Position numbers and translations under genes: made by a program. A model generated the notes under the pieces. The model was not told where the DNA came from. It made no database searches and was given only the letters and a program-made list of their open reading frames with translations. This document shows positions 1 to 8,244 of a stretch of 64,000 nt of DNA, piece after piece. The stretch's first letter is position 1; every line of letters starts with the position of its first letter. Source of the DNA: Opitutus sp. (GTDB lineage: Bacteria; Verrucomicrobiota; Verrucomicrobiae; Opitutales; Opitutaceae); NCBI GenBank assembly GCA_009695065.1, contig SIBR01000003.1:124001-188000 (forward strand), read 5' to 3'.

Positions 1-928
1 GTTCAGCATCCAGCTGAAGATGTCGAAGTAGCGCGTGAACAGGTTCAGGGCGATGCACGCGATCGCAAGGTTCACGAGCCACGGCGAAAGCAGCCGCCAT
101 TCCCCTCATTTGCGCCACGCCGCGACCGCACCGGCCAGCACCGCCGCCACGAGGAGCACCAGCGCGGGTTCGCGCAGCGTTGTCTCGTGGTGATTCCACC
201 ACGACTTGTGCGCAAACCCCGCGGCGTAGACGGTTCCGCAGACCACCGCCACCGGCCCGGCCTGCTGCATCCGGGCGAAACCCTGCCACGCTTCGGTCCA
301 GATAAACGCCGCCCAATAGAGCATCAGCGATCCGCCCAGGAGGACGAATGGCAGGCTGAAATCGCCGGAGTAGTCGGAGCTGGCGGTGAGGCGCAGCCAG
401 CCGTCGCGGGCGGTCGACTCGACCACCAGCCACGAGTAGACGGCGACCAGCAGCACGAAAAACGCCCCCCCGGGCCCGGGTGAGGAAGGGAATCGCGGCA
501 ATGCCTGCCGCCCACACGAGGACGGCGTTGCCCGCCCGGCCGCCGAGGTGAAAGATCTGGCTCACAAGCGCGATGCCCAGGAGGAACAGGACGCAGCCGG
601 CCATGATGAACGCCTCGCCCAGTTTCGGGAAATCGGCGCGCTGGAATTTCAGCCAGTAACCGCCGGCGTGGGCCCCGGCCAGCAGCACGACCAGCCCGCC
701 GATTTTCACCCAGCGATGAATGGCCTGCCAGTTGGCGCTGATGATCAGCGCCAGGCCGACGACACAGAGCACCGCGCCGAGGAGGCTGATGATCGTCAGG
801 AAGCGCGAGGCCGCGGCTCCGTCCGCCTCCGGATGCAGGGCGCGCAGACGCTCCGCCTGCTCGGGCGAAATGACTCCTGCCGCGACCCAGCGCGGGGATT
901 CCTTCCGCAGTCGCGATTCGAACGACAT
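1..928 (-). pseudogene. DUF2157-type membrane protein, frameshifted and with an in-frame stop, 3' end outside the window
   Basis: Read from an ATG at 928, the protein starts with a soluble helix-rich stretch and then hydrophobic segments (FLTIISLLGAVLCVVGLALI, then AGCVLFLLGIALVSQIF), as in the DUF2157 predicted membrane family. At a run of seven C (465-471 on the plus strand, G7 in the gene) the reading frame breaks. The homologous sequence continues in another frame (FFVLLVAVYSWLVVE and further membrane segments); one base fewer in the run would restore it. That second frame meets a TGA at 106-108, after AAWRK, but family-like sequence continues in the same frame (NLFTRYFDIFSW) to the window edge. 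Two separate lesions therefore disrupt one gene. The homopolymer could be an assembly error; the TGA is harder to explain that way. Function of the family is unknown. Confidence 0.72.
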
Positions 929-1226
929 GTCCGAGGGTCGTTATTCGCGAGATCCGAGGCAAGTCTCGGGGGATCGGCGCCGGGAGCTGGAGCGCCAGGG
1001 ATGTCGGCCGGCGTCGTACGGACTCCGATCAGCGAACTCCAGGCCCCAGAGGGAATTTATGTGCGGTACTCCCCCTCGCGAGCGCTACTCAAATCATGGC
1101 GTCAACCAATAATTGACAACGTGGTTGGGGTGGGCGAGGCCTGCGCAGTTGGGTGCGAAAGGTGGGCATTGCGCAGGGTCGCTCCGGGGGTTGCGTCCGA
1201 TCCGCGGTATTTCCAGCCTTGGCGCC
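929..1226. other. Divergent intergenic region with no recognised element
   Basis: About 300 bases between the leftward DUF2157 gene and the rightward gene at 1227. It should hold both promoters. A TTGACA hexamer occurs near 1114 but no convincing -10 partner was found. No convincing long hairpin, RNA gene or conserved small reading frame is visible. Confidence 0.4.
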
Positions 1227-2306
1227 ATGGCCGATTACGTGACGGCGCAGCTGGCGCCGACGCAGCGCAAACCGAGTTTTCCGATTGCCCCGGATTTGCG
1301 CGGTTACCTGCGCCGTTACAAACGGGAACGCGAACTGCCGGTGACCTATGAGCGGCTGCGGGCCTTTCAGGAAGTGATCCCGCTCACAGATGACAATGGC
1401 CGGCCCACGCTCTGGGACACGGTCATCTACGATGCGAACGAGATGCCCGCGCTCAACGAGGCGCTGAAACAGGTTTACGCGTGGCTCAAGGTCGATGGCG
1501 ACCTCTCGGTGGTCGGCCATCTTTACGTCGACCGCGTGGATTTCTGCACGTTCGGCAACTCGACGCCCTTTCGCATCCGGATCGTCAATGCCTACAACGA
1601 CAACCAGGACTACTTTTACGTCAAGAAGGCCGACGCCTCGCGGGTTTACGGACTCGAACTTGAGCACCTGTTGTCGCCGAACCGTCTCAACTTCATCACG
1701 CACGGTAACACGCTCGTCGAGGAGCACGTCGCGGGCATTCCCGGCGACATGTTTATCGAGCACTGGCTGGGCCGGCCCGATCTGAAGCCGATTCGCGTCG
1801 CCAAGGAACTGGTGAAGTTCAACGAGCGCTGCTTCATCCGGCTGCTCGGCGACATGCGGTCCTACAATTTTGTCTTCGTGATCACGCCCGATTTCGAGGA
1901 ATCCCAGCTGCGCATCCGTGCCATGGACTTCGACCAGCAAAGCTACGATGGACGGAAGAAGTTCTACCTGCCGCAATTCTTCAAGGAGAACGCCTCGTTG
2001 GTGCGCTTCTGCATCAAGCATCTCCGCCCGGAAACCGCCCGGCAGTACGAGCGCGAGGAGCAAACCCTCATCCTGCAGCGCGCCGCGCTCGCCTCCGAGC
2101 GGCTCGGCCTGCTGCTGCACGACATGGCGCGCGATCCGATCGCGCCGGTGGGAAAAGTGCATCTGCTGCGCGAATCGCTCGCCGACCACTTCGGCCGCAA
2201 GGATTACCTCCGCTGCGAAACCATGGGCGCGCTCATCCGCGAAAACCTGGAGTCGATCCGCCGGCACATCGGCCGGCCCGTCGTGCCCGAATTGATTCCG
2301 GAGTGA
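1227..2306 (+). CDS. Conserved-looking hypothetical protein, possible kinase-like fold
   Basis: A 359-residue soluble protein without signal peptide or membrane segments. The ATG at 1227 is chosen because the upstream in-frame stretch has no protein-like composition. I do not recognise the family. The middle has a pattern reminiscent of a protein-kinase-like or aminoglycoside-phosphotransferase-like fold: a hinge-like stretch (NTLVEEHVAGIPGDMFIEHW), then RSYNFVFVITPDF and IRAMDFDQQSYDG, where Asn followed by an Asp-Phe-Asp could correspond to metal-binding catalytic loop residues. No glycine-rich ATP loop is obvious, so this is a guess. The C-terminal part is helical and rich in Arg and Glu. 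It converges on the lipoate-ligase-like gene with about 34 bases between stops. Confidence 0.7.
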   Translation: MADYVTAQLAPTQRKPSFPIAPDLRGYLRRYKRERELPVTYERLRAFQEVIPLTDDNGRPTLWDTVIYDANEMPALNEALKQVYAWLKVDGDLSVVGHLYVDRVDFCTFGNSTPFRIRIVNAYNDNQDYFYVKKADASRVYGLELEHLLSPNRLNFITHGNTLVEEHVAGIPGDMFIEHWLGRPDLKPIRVAKELVKFNERCFIRLLGDMRSYNFVFVITPDFEESQLRIRAMDFDQQSYDGRKKFYLPQFFKENASLVRFCIKHLRPETARQYEREEQTLILQRAALASERLGLLLHDMARDPIAPVGKVHLLRESLADHFGRKDYLRCETMGALIRENLESIRRHIGRPVVPELIPE

Positions 2307-2340
2307 CGTCGTGACGGCGGCGAACCGTTTCGCCGGGAGT

Positions 2341-3081
2341 TCAGCGATGCTCGTTCCACTCGGACGACGAGTATTGTTCGATGAGCCCCGACACTTCGTC
2401 TTCGTTGAAATCGGGCCACGGCGTGGGTTCTCGCGCCATCCCAAGTGCCGCCGCCAGTCCCGCGGTGAAGTCTGCTTGGAATTTATCCCAATCGACGGCG
2501 TCGCCGCCGGCGGCCGGCCGCCAGATCGAACCCTGGAAAAGCAGGCCGTGCTTGTTGCGCTTTTGCGCCGCGCCGGCGATTTTTTCACCCGTGGGCTCGT
2601 TGACGACGTCGTAGATTTCCGCGCGTTGAAAACAAACGCCCGCGGGGCCGGCCGCCGGGGCGGCGGTGGGGGCCGGAGCCGGGAGATCGGGTTCCGGCCG
2701 TTCCTTCGTCGCCGCGGCGACATTTTGCGCGCGCAACGCGGCCGCGAGCGCTTCGTGGACCACCCGATAGCTCTGAGTGGCACGCAATTCCTCCAGCGGG
2801 TGTCCGCGGGGAATGACGAGCGCATACGTCCAGTCGGCGCGATGATCCACCACGCCGCCGCCGGTGGGGCGCCGGCAGAGATCGAAGGTTTCGTCCGGCG
2901 GCAGCTGCGTCTGGACGAACTCCAGCTTCTGACTCAGCCCGAAGGTGAACGCCGGACCGCGCCAACCGTAGTGGCGGAACCGGGGCTGCGTCGCGGCCGG
3001 GTAGCGCTGTAGCAACAGGAAATCGAGCGCCATGTTTTCCGCGGCGCCGCCAGTGCGTTCGGGCAAAAGATGCAGGACCAT
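2341..3081 (-). CDS. Lipoate-protein ligase A family protein (BPL/LPL catalytic domain)
   Basis: 246 residues. The domain carries the family signature RRPTGGGVVDH (about residues 70-80) and the lysine motif GEKIAGAAQKR followed by GLLFQGSI, both typical of lipoate-protein ligases and octanoyltransferases. Known members attach lipoate or octanoate to a lysine of E2 or GcvH lipoyl domains. A Pro/Ala-rich insertion between about residues 125 and 145 (PDLPAPAPTAAPAAGPAG) is unusual. The accessory domain seen in E. coli LplA is missing, so octanoyltransferase (LipM-like) or amidotransferase activity is equally possible. It is the last gene of the leftward run that starts with pdxH. Confidence 0.82.
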   Translation of the reverse strand: MVLHLLPERTGGAAENMALDFLLLQRYPAATQPRFRHYGWRGPAFTFGLSQKLEFVQTQLPPDETFDLCRRPTGGGVVDHRADWTYALVIPRGHPLEELRATQSYRVVHEALAAALRAQNVAAATKERPEPDLPAPAPTAAPAAGPAGVCFQRAEIYDVVNEPTGEKIAGAAQKRNKHGLLFQGSIWRPAAGGDAVDWDKFQADFTAGLAAALGMAREPTPWPDFNEDEVSGLIEQYSSSEWNEHR

Positions 3082-3165
3082 TTTTCGGGAGGAAACCGAT
3101 GGAACGGAGAAAAGCCAAACCTCGGAAAGAATTTCTCCCGCTTCCTGAGCGTGCCGACCGGCGCC

Positions 3166-4095
3166 TCAGGCCGATCGATACCACTCCCGGCAGGGCACCG
3201 GCACGACCAACCCCGGCAGTTGTTCGGCGATGGTTTGCGGACGCGTTTTCAGCTTTCCCACCAGCGGCGTGAGATCCAGCGCCAGGCAGGCGTGGCGTTT
3301 TTCGGCGGCGTCCGGCACTTCGGCGCGCGTCGCGGCCGTGAGGGGCGCCGGTCGATCCGTGAGTTTGAAGTGGGCACGGATCCGGCAGCCCAGATCGTGG
3401 CGCGAAAGCAGTTCCGCCCCGGCCCAATGAAAGACCCCGCGGATTTCCGGCCGCTCGCACAATTCCACCATCACGTCGGCCAGGTTCTCGGCGGTGCAAG
3501 GCTGGCGGAATTCGTCGGAGAAGAGTCGGGGTGTGCGGCCGGCCACCCAGTCGGCAAACAACCGCTCGTGCAGACTGCGTCGGCCGGCTGCGCTGTTGCC
3601 CATGAGGAGCGGGGCGCGCAGCGTCACGGCGAAGTCCGGCGCGGCGGCATGCACGGCGCGTTCGCTCGCAACTTTCTGGCGACCGTAAAGGTTGATGGGC
3701 GAAATCGCATCGTCCCGTGCGTATGGCGCCGGACGCGCCCCGTCGAAAACCTGCTCCGAGGAGAGGTGCACGAGGCGGGCACTGACGTGGTGCGCTAGCT
3801 TTGCCAGCATCGCCGGCAGGGCGACGTTCAACGCCTGCGCCAGGACCGGATCCGCGTCGCAGGCCTCTGACACCGACGCGGCGGCGCAGTTGACGATCGC
3901 GCCCGGAAGTTCCTCGAGCACCGCGGCGGTGATCGCGTCTTCGCGCGAGAGATCCAGCGTAAGCTTTCTTTCCACGCCTTCGATCTCGCCGGTGAAACTT
4001 CCGACGGTGCCGACGACGCGGTGCCCGCGTCGGGCGGCGGCGTGGGCGAACGCCGATCCGACCAGTCCGGATGCGCCGGCGAGGAAGATCGTCAT
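3166..4095 (-). CDS. NAD(P)-dependent sugar reductase/epimerase, RmlD-like
   Basis: 309 residues, extended short-chain dehydrogenase. The N-terminus has the Rossmann motif GASGLVGSAF (positions 7-16). The region around LSSEQVFDGARPAPYARDD, followed by NLYGRQKVASE with the catalytic YxxxK, closely follows RmlD, dTDP-4-dehydrorhamnose reductase. No rmlA, rmlB or rmlC is nearby, so the substrate is not established; methionine adenosyltransferase beta-like or other sugar-nucleotide roles are possible. The ATG at 4095 is used because the sequence upstream of MTIFLAG is not protein-like and would run into sixA, which ends at 4157. Confidence 0.8.
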   Translation of the reverse strand: MTIFLAGASGLVGSAFAHAAARRGHRVVGTVGSFTGEIEGVERKLTLDLSREDAITAAVLEELPGAIVNCAAASVSEACDADPVLAQALNVALPAMLAKLAHHVSARLVHLSSEQVFDGARPAPYARDDAISPINLYGRQKVASERAVHAAAPDFAVTLRAPLLMGNSAAGRRSLHERLFADWVAGRTPRLFSDEFRQPCTAENLADVMVELCERPEIRGVFHWAGAELLSRHDLGCRIRAHFKLTDRPAPLTAATRAEVPDAAEKRHACLALDLTPLVGKLKTRPQTIAEQLPGLVVPVPCREWYRSA

Positions 4096-4156
4096 GGATT
4101 CGGGCGGGAGCGCACCGGGTGTGGGACCGTGGACCGAGGCCTGCCGGGGCGGGAAT

Positions 4157-4621
4157 TCATGGTAGGAGCTCCGGGGAGATTTGCCAGCGCACCTGACACC
4201 AAGGCGGCGTGCCTTCCAGCGCGAGCACGGTGCATTTCTTGAATACAAAGCGGGGCTCCGGAGACCGGGCGACGAGCAGCGAGGCCAGCGTGCCGAGGTG
4301 GGGCTCGTGGCCGACAAGCGCAAGCGATTCGACGTTGGCGTGCGCGAGCCGCGTCAGAATCCGATCGGGAGAATCCTCCGGATGCAGGCCGGCCGTTTCG
4401 ATCAACTGCGGCGGCTTTTTCATCCGCTCGGCAAAGAGCTCCGCGGTTTCCCGGGCCCGCACCAGCGAGCTGTGCCACATCTCAGCTGGCGTAAATTCCC
4501 CGGAGGCCCGGAGAAAATCCGCCATCGCCCGCACCTGGTCCCGGCCTTGCCGGCTCAGGGGGCGCGCAGCGTCGTCTGCGTGGTCGACGGCGTGACCATG
4601 GCGGATGAGATAAAGCAGCAT
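4157..4621 (-). CDS. sixA: Phosphohistidine phosphatase SixA
   Basis: 154 residues, the usual size of SixA. It begins with the histidine-phosphatase motif LIRHGHA (RHG, residues 7-9), has RARETAE in the middle and the second catalytic histidine in VGHEPHLG (about residue 104). SixA removes phosphate from histidine residues; in E. coli it acts on the HPt domain of ArcB and on the nitrogen phosphotransferase system. It lies 90 bases downstream of, and in the same orientation as, a hybrid histidine kinase that lacks both phospho-acceptors, which makes the pairing notable. Cytoplasmic. Confidence 0.87.
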   Translation of the reverse strand: MLLYLIRHGHAVDHADDAARPLSRQGRDQVRAMADFLRASGEFTPAEMWHSSLVRARETAELFAERMKKPPQLIETAGLHPEDSPDRILTRLAHANVESLALVGHEPHLGTLASLLVARSPEPRFVFKKCTVLALEGTPPWCQVRWQISPELLP

Positions 4622-4711
4622 CGCAGGAGAGAGGCGGTTGACGGAAAAACAATGACCGGCGGAAGCGGGGACGCGTGGAGGTGGGGCTTCGTTCGGTTCT
4701 CCGACCGGGCC

Positions 4712-6244
4712 TTAAGCGTCCAGCAATTTGCGGACGGTCCGGAGGAGTTCGCTCAACGCGTAGGGTTTGTTGAGGCAGACTTGGCGATCGCCCGGGAGCC
4801 AGTCGACCGGCATCTTGAAATCGTAGTTGCCGGTGCACAGGACACGGAGGCCGGGCTGGACAGTGTGCAGCCGCTTGGCGAATTTTTCCCCTTCCCCGAC
4901 GAGATTGGTGATCAACAGCTGGACCGGGCGCGAAGCTGGCGCGTCGTCGCGCGCCAGCGCGGCAAACGTTTTGGCGGCCGTGACGCGGTAACCGTCCGCG
5001 GTGAGAATCCCGGCGACCATCTTGCGCACGACCTCGTCCTCCTCGACCAGCAGAATGCTTTCGCTCCCGCGCACCGACGGCAGGGGCGCCACCGGGGTCG
5101 GCGTCTTCTCGACCGGAGCGCTGGTCGCCGGCAGCAGTACCTCGAAGGTGGAGCCGACGAGCAGCACGCTTTTCACCTTGATGAACCCTCCGCTTTGCTG
5201 GACGACGCCGTAGATCAGGGCGAGGCCGAGCCCGGGGTCCTTCCCTTCCGGCTTCGTGGGGGAAAAAGGCTCGAAGAGATTCTCCTGCGTGTCGGCGTCC
5301 ATGCCGGTGCCGTTGTCCTCGACGGTGAGGGCGACGTAGGTGCCGGGCGGAGTGTCGGTGACGCGGCGGTTTTTATCCGAGGGTATTTCGCGGTTTTCCG
5401 TGGTGACCACGATGCGACCGCGATCGCGCAAGACATCGCGGGCGTTCAGGACGAGATTCAACAAGACCTGCTGAAACTGCGCGGGATCTGTGCGCACGTT
5501 GGCAAGACCCTCGCGCAGCTCGAAGTCGATCCGGCCCGCTTCGCCGATCAGGCGGCGCAGGATTTCCGCGTTGTCGCGGATCAAATCGTTCAGATTGATG
5601 ACGCGCGAATTGAGCGGCTGCCGCCGGCTGAACGCGAGCAACTGCTGGGTGAGGGCCGCCGCCTTGCGGCCCGCATGGTGAATTTCGGCGACCTCGCGCA
5701 ACGCCTGCGGATTGGCGGAGACGTGCGCGGCGAGCATTTCGCAATATCCGTTGATGACGGAGAGGAGGTTGTTAAAATCGTTCGCCACGCCGCCGGCGAG
5801 CCGGTCGACCGCGTCGAGGCGTTGCGAATGCACCAGGGCTTCCTGCAGCCGGCGCTTCTCGGTCTGGTCGCGATAGGTCGCGACTACGTGGGTGACCCGG
5901 CCCTGCGCATCGCAGATCGAATCGAAATTCCAGGCGGCGCTCACGGTGCTGCCTTCGGCGCGAACGACGAAGCCGTCGCCGCTGACCGGAGACCCGGTCG
6001 GAGCTTGGGCAATGGACCGCACGAGGCGGTCCATCTCGGTGCGGTCGGTGTGCAGCAGACGGTGCGGCCGGCCGGCCGGCTGCGCCGCGGTATAGCCGGT
6101 CATCGCGCAGAAGCTGTCGTTGACAAAAATGATCTTCAGCGCCCGCGAACGCGGGCGGCGTTCCGCGATGAAGACGCCTTCGCTTTGGGCCCGGAGGCCC
6201 GCCGCCAGCAAGGCGGCTGAGGAAGAGGTCTTTTTGGCGCTCAC
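4712..6244 (-). CDS. PAS hybrid histidine kinase lacking both phospho-acceptor residues (pseudokinase-like)
   Basis: 510 residues, no membrane segments. Order: PAS domain (about 15-130, IIFVNDSFCAMTGY), dimerisation/acceptor helix (145-210), HATPase domain (250-372, with LNLVLNARD, VEDNGTGM, FEPF and GLGLALIYG) and a C-terminal receiver (395-510). Where relatives read AHDFNN, this protein reads ANDFNN: residue 155, normally the phosphorylated His, is Asn (codon AAC at 5780-5782). In the receiver, the position normally holding the acceptor Asp is Asn447 (ITNLV, codon AAT at 4904-4906). The acidic pair (EED, 401-403) and conserved Lys493 remain, and the ATP-binding boxes look intact. It may act as a ligand- or ATP-dependent scaffold, or be degenerating. 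It overlaps pdxH by four bases and precedes sixA. Confidence 0.88.
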   Translation of the reverse strand: MSAKKTSSSAALLAAGLRAQSEGVFIAERRPRSRALKIIFVNDSFCAMTGYTAAQPAGRPHRLLHTDRTEMDRLVRSIAQAPTGSPVSGDGFVVRAEGSTVSAAWNFDSICDAQGRVTHVVATYRDQTEKRRLQEALVHSQRLDAVDRLAGGVANDFNNLLSVINGYCEMLAAHVSANPQALREVAEIHHAGRKAAALTQQLLAFSRRQPLNSRVINLNDLIRDNAEILRRLIGEAGRIDFELREGLANVRTDPAQFQQVLLNLVLNARDVLRDRGRIVVTTENREIPSDKNRRVTDTPPGTYVALTVEDNGTGMDADTQENLFEPFSPTKPEGKDPGLGLALIYGVVQQSGGFIKVKSVLLVGSTFEVLLPATSAPVEKTPTPVAPLPSVRGSESILLVEEDEVVRKMVAGILTADGYRVTAAKTFAALARDDAPASRPVQLLITNLVGEGEKFAKRLHTVQPGLRVLCTGNYDFKMPVDWLPGDRQVCLNKPYALSELLRTVRKLLDA

Positions 6245-6912
6245 GGAGCGAGGCGTTCGACCGACCAGCCGTCTTGGTGGCGGCGGTACCGCAACCGGTC
6301 ATGCAGGCGGCTGCGCCTTCCCTGCCAGAATTCCGCGGTTTCCGGCGCCAGGCGCCATCCACCCCAATGCGGCGGCAACGGCACCTCTTGGCCGGCGTAC
6401 TTCGTCTCCAGCTCTTTCAACGCACTTTCCAGCACCTTCCGGCCGACGATGATCGAGCTTTGCTGCGACACCCAGGCGCCGAGCTGGCTGGCGCGCGGTC
6501 GCGAGTGAAAATAAGCCTCGCTCTCCTCGCGCGCGACTTTGACCACCGGTCCCTCGACGATGACCTGGCGTTCCAAAGTGAGCCACGGAAACACCAGGGT
6601 CGCGTGCGGATTGATTTCCAGTTCCCGGCCCTTGCGGCTTTCGTAGTTCGAATAGAAAACGAAGCCGCGCCCATCGACGCCCTTCAGCAAAACGGTCCGC
6701 GCGGAAGGCCGTCCGTCCTTTCCGGCCGTGGCCAGAGTCATCGCGTTGGGCTCGACCACCTTGGCCGCCTCCGCTTCCTGAAACCATTTTTCGAACTGGC
6801 GGAAGGGATCGCGCGCCAGATCCTTTTCGGCGAGTCCGGCTAGGGAATAGTCTTTTCTGAGTTCGGCCAGTGGCACGAAAGTCAAGGTGGGCAGGCCGTC
6901 CCGCACTGTCAA
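6241..6912 (-). CDS. pdxH: Pyridoxamine 5'-phosphate oxidase
   Basis: 223 residues, normal length. FMN enzyme converting pyridoxamine- or pyridoxine-5'-phosphate to pyridoxal 5'-phosphate. Family landmarks: YSLAGLAEKDLARDPFRQF at the start, RTVLLKGVDGRGFVFYSNYES with FMN-contact residues, SRPRASQLGAWVSQQSS, and the C-terminal PHWGGWRLAPETAEFWQGR followed by RLHDRLRYRR. First gene of the leftward group; its stop region overlaps the start of the hybrid kinase by four bases, suggesting translational coupling. A short 55-base gap separates it from the divergent peptidase gene. Confidence 0.94.
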   Translation of the reverse strand: MTVRDGLPTLTFVPLAELRKDYSLAGLAEKDLARDPFRQFEKWFQEAEAAKVVEPNAMTLATAGKDGRPSARTVLLKGVDGRGFVFYSNYESRKGRELEINPHATLVFPWLTLERQVIVEGPVVKVAREESEAYFHSRPRASQLGAWVSQQSSIIVGRKVLESALKELETKYAGQEVPLPPHWGGWRLAPETAEFWQGRRSRLHDRLRYRRHQDGWSVERLAP

Positions 6913-6967
6913 AAGTCATCTGACACGAAGGGCCCAAGTGCTGGCGGCTGGCGTTTGGCGTTGATCC

Positions 6968-8227
6968 GTGGATCTTATCCGTCTCGTGACTCCCGCCGAT
7001 TTCATCGAACGCAATCCCGACGAGTTGTTGGGTCGGCTGCAGCAGCTGGTCGGCGTCTCCACGATCAACCCGCCGGGGGAAAACTACGACACGATCACCG
7101 CCTGGCTGCGCGCCGAACTGGAAGCGGTGGGTCTCCGGGCGAAGCGTTATACGATCCCGGCGGCGGTTTTGAAACGCTCGCTCCCGCCGGAGCAGCACGC
7201 GTTTCCCCGGTTCAATTTGCTGGGCCGGATGGCCGTGCGCGGTGCGAAGAAAACCCTGCATTTCAACGCGCATTACGACGTGGTGCCCGTTTCCGGACGG
7301 TGGAAGCATGGCAGCGCCTTCAGCGGAGCGATCGCGCGCGGCTGGATTTACGGGCGCGGCACCGCGGACATGAAGGGTTCGATCGCGAGCCTCCTGATGG
7401 CGTTGCGAGCCCTGCGCGCCACCGGCCGGTCGCCGCGGCTCAATATCGAGGTCTCATTCACGGCCGATGAGGAAACCGATTCGGCCCTGGGGTCCGGCTG
7501 GCTCGTGGCGCATGCACCCATCCGGCCGGATTACGCCGTGGTGATGGAAGGTGGCGAGGGCCGCACCGTTTGCTGCGGGCACAACGGCTGCCTCTGGCTC
7601 GAAGTCACGGTGCAGGGCCGCGCGGCCCACGGCTCGCAGCCGGAACTCGGCGTTAACGCACTCGAAAAAATGGCCGCGCTCGTCCTGGCCCTCAAAACCT
7701 ACCAGCGAAGGCTGGCCGGCCGCCGCTGGCGGACGCCGGAAGGCAAGACGATGCGGCCGACGATCAACGTCGGGGGTGAGTTCGACTGTGGCAGCGGGGC
7801 CAAGATCAACACCGTGCCGGCGCTGGCGCGGTTCACGATCGATCGCCGGGTATTGCCCATCGAAGACCACGCCGCCGCCGAACGCGAGTTGCGGGCCTTC
7901 CTCGCGGCGGCCGCGCGGAAAATTCCGGGGTGCAAAATCACGCTGCGCAAGATCTCGGAAAACTTTGCGTGCTTTTCGCCGCCCACCGGTCCGCTTTTCG
8001 CGACGATGGCGGACTGTGTCGGCCGGGTCCGGCGGGAGAAAGCGGCCTTCAACGTTTCGACGGGGTTCAACGACATGCATTTCTTCTCCTACCATCGGCG
8101 AATTCCCACGCTGGGCTACGGACCGGGCGGAGTGGATTACCATGGCGTCAACGAACGCGCGAAAGTGTCCGAATTGCTCGCGAGTGCGAAGATATACGCC
8201 GAGTTGATGACGACTTTCGCCGGTTAG
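6968..8227 (+). CDS. M20 family metallopeptidase (ArgE/DapE-like)
   Basis: 419 residues from a GTG start at 6968. Two-zinc amidohydrolase fold: the HxD ligand pair is in NAHYDVVPV, the bridging Asp in GRGTADMKG, the catalytic Glu pair in TADEETDS and the late His in DYHGVNERAKV. A dimerisation (lid) domain is inserted after about residue 215 (GRAAHGSQPELGVNALEKM). Relatives include acetylornithine deacetylase, succinyl-diaminopimelate desuccinylase and carboxypeptidase G2-like enzymes; the substrate cannot be read from sequence. No arginine or lysine biosynthesis genes are adjacent, so a peptidase or aminoacylase role is equally plausible. No signal peptide. Confidence 0.87.
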   Translation: MDLIRLVTPADFIERNPDELLGRLQQLVGVSTINPPGENYDTITAWLRAELEAVGLRAKRYTIPAAVLKRSLPPEQHAFPRFNLLGRMAVRGAKKTLHFNAHYDVVPVSGRWKHGSAFSGAIARGWIYGRGTADMKGSIASLLMALRALRATGRSPRLNIEVSFTADEETDSALGSGWLVAHAPIRPDYAVVMEGGEGRTVCCGHNGCLWLEVTVQGRAAHGSQPELGVNALEKMAALVLALKTYQRRLAGRRWRTPEGKTMRPTINVGGEFDCGSGAKINTVPALARFTIDRRVLPIEDHAAAERELRAFLAAAARKIPGCKITLRKISENFACFSPPTGPLFATMADCVGRVRREKAAFNVSTGFNDMHFFSYHRRIPTLGYGPGGVDYHGVNERAKVSELLASAKIYAELMTTFAG

Positions 8228-8244
8228 ACCGGCGGGGGGGAATT

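Noticed and set aside
106..108. TGA in the DUF2157 gene read as selenocysteine
   Set aside because: The family is not known to contain selenocysteine, no SECIS-like hairpin follows the TGA, and the gene has a second lesion.
4181..6220. Long plus-strand frame opposite sixA and the hybrid kinase
   Set aside because: Its product lacks any family motif, and both minus-strand genes are clearly real.
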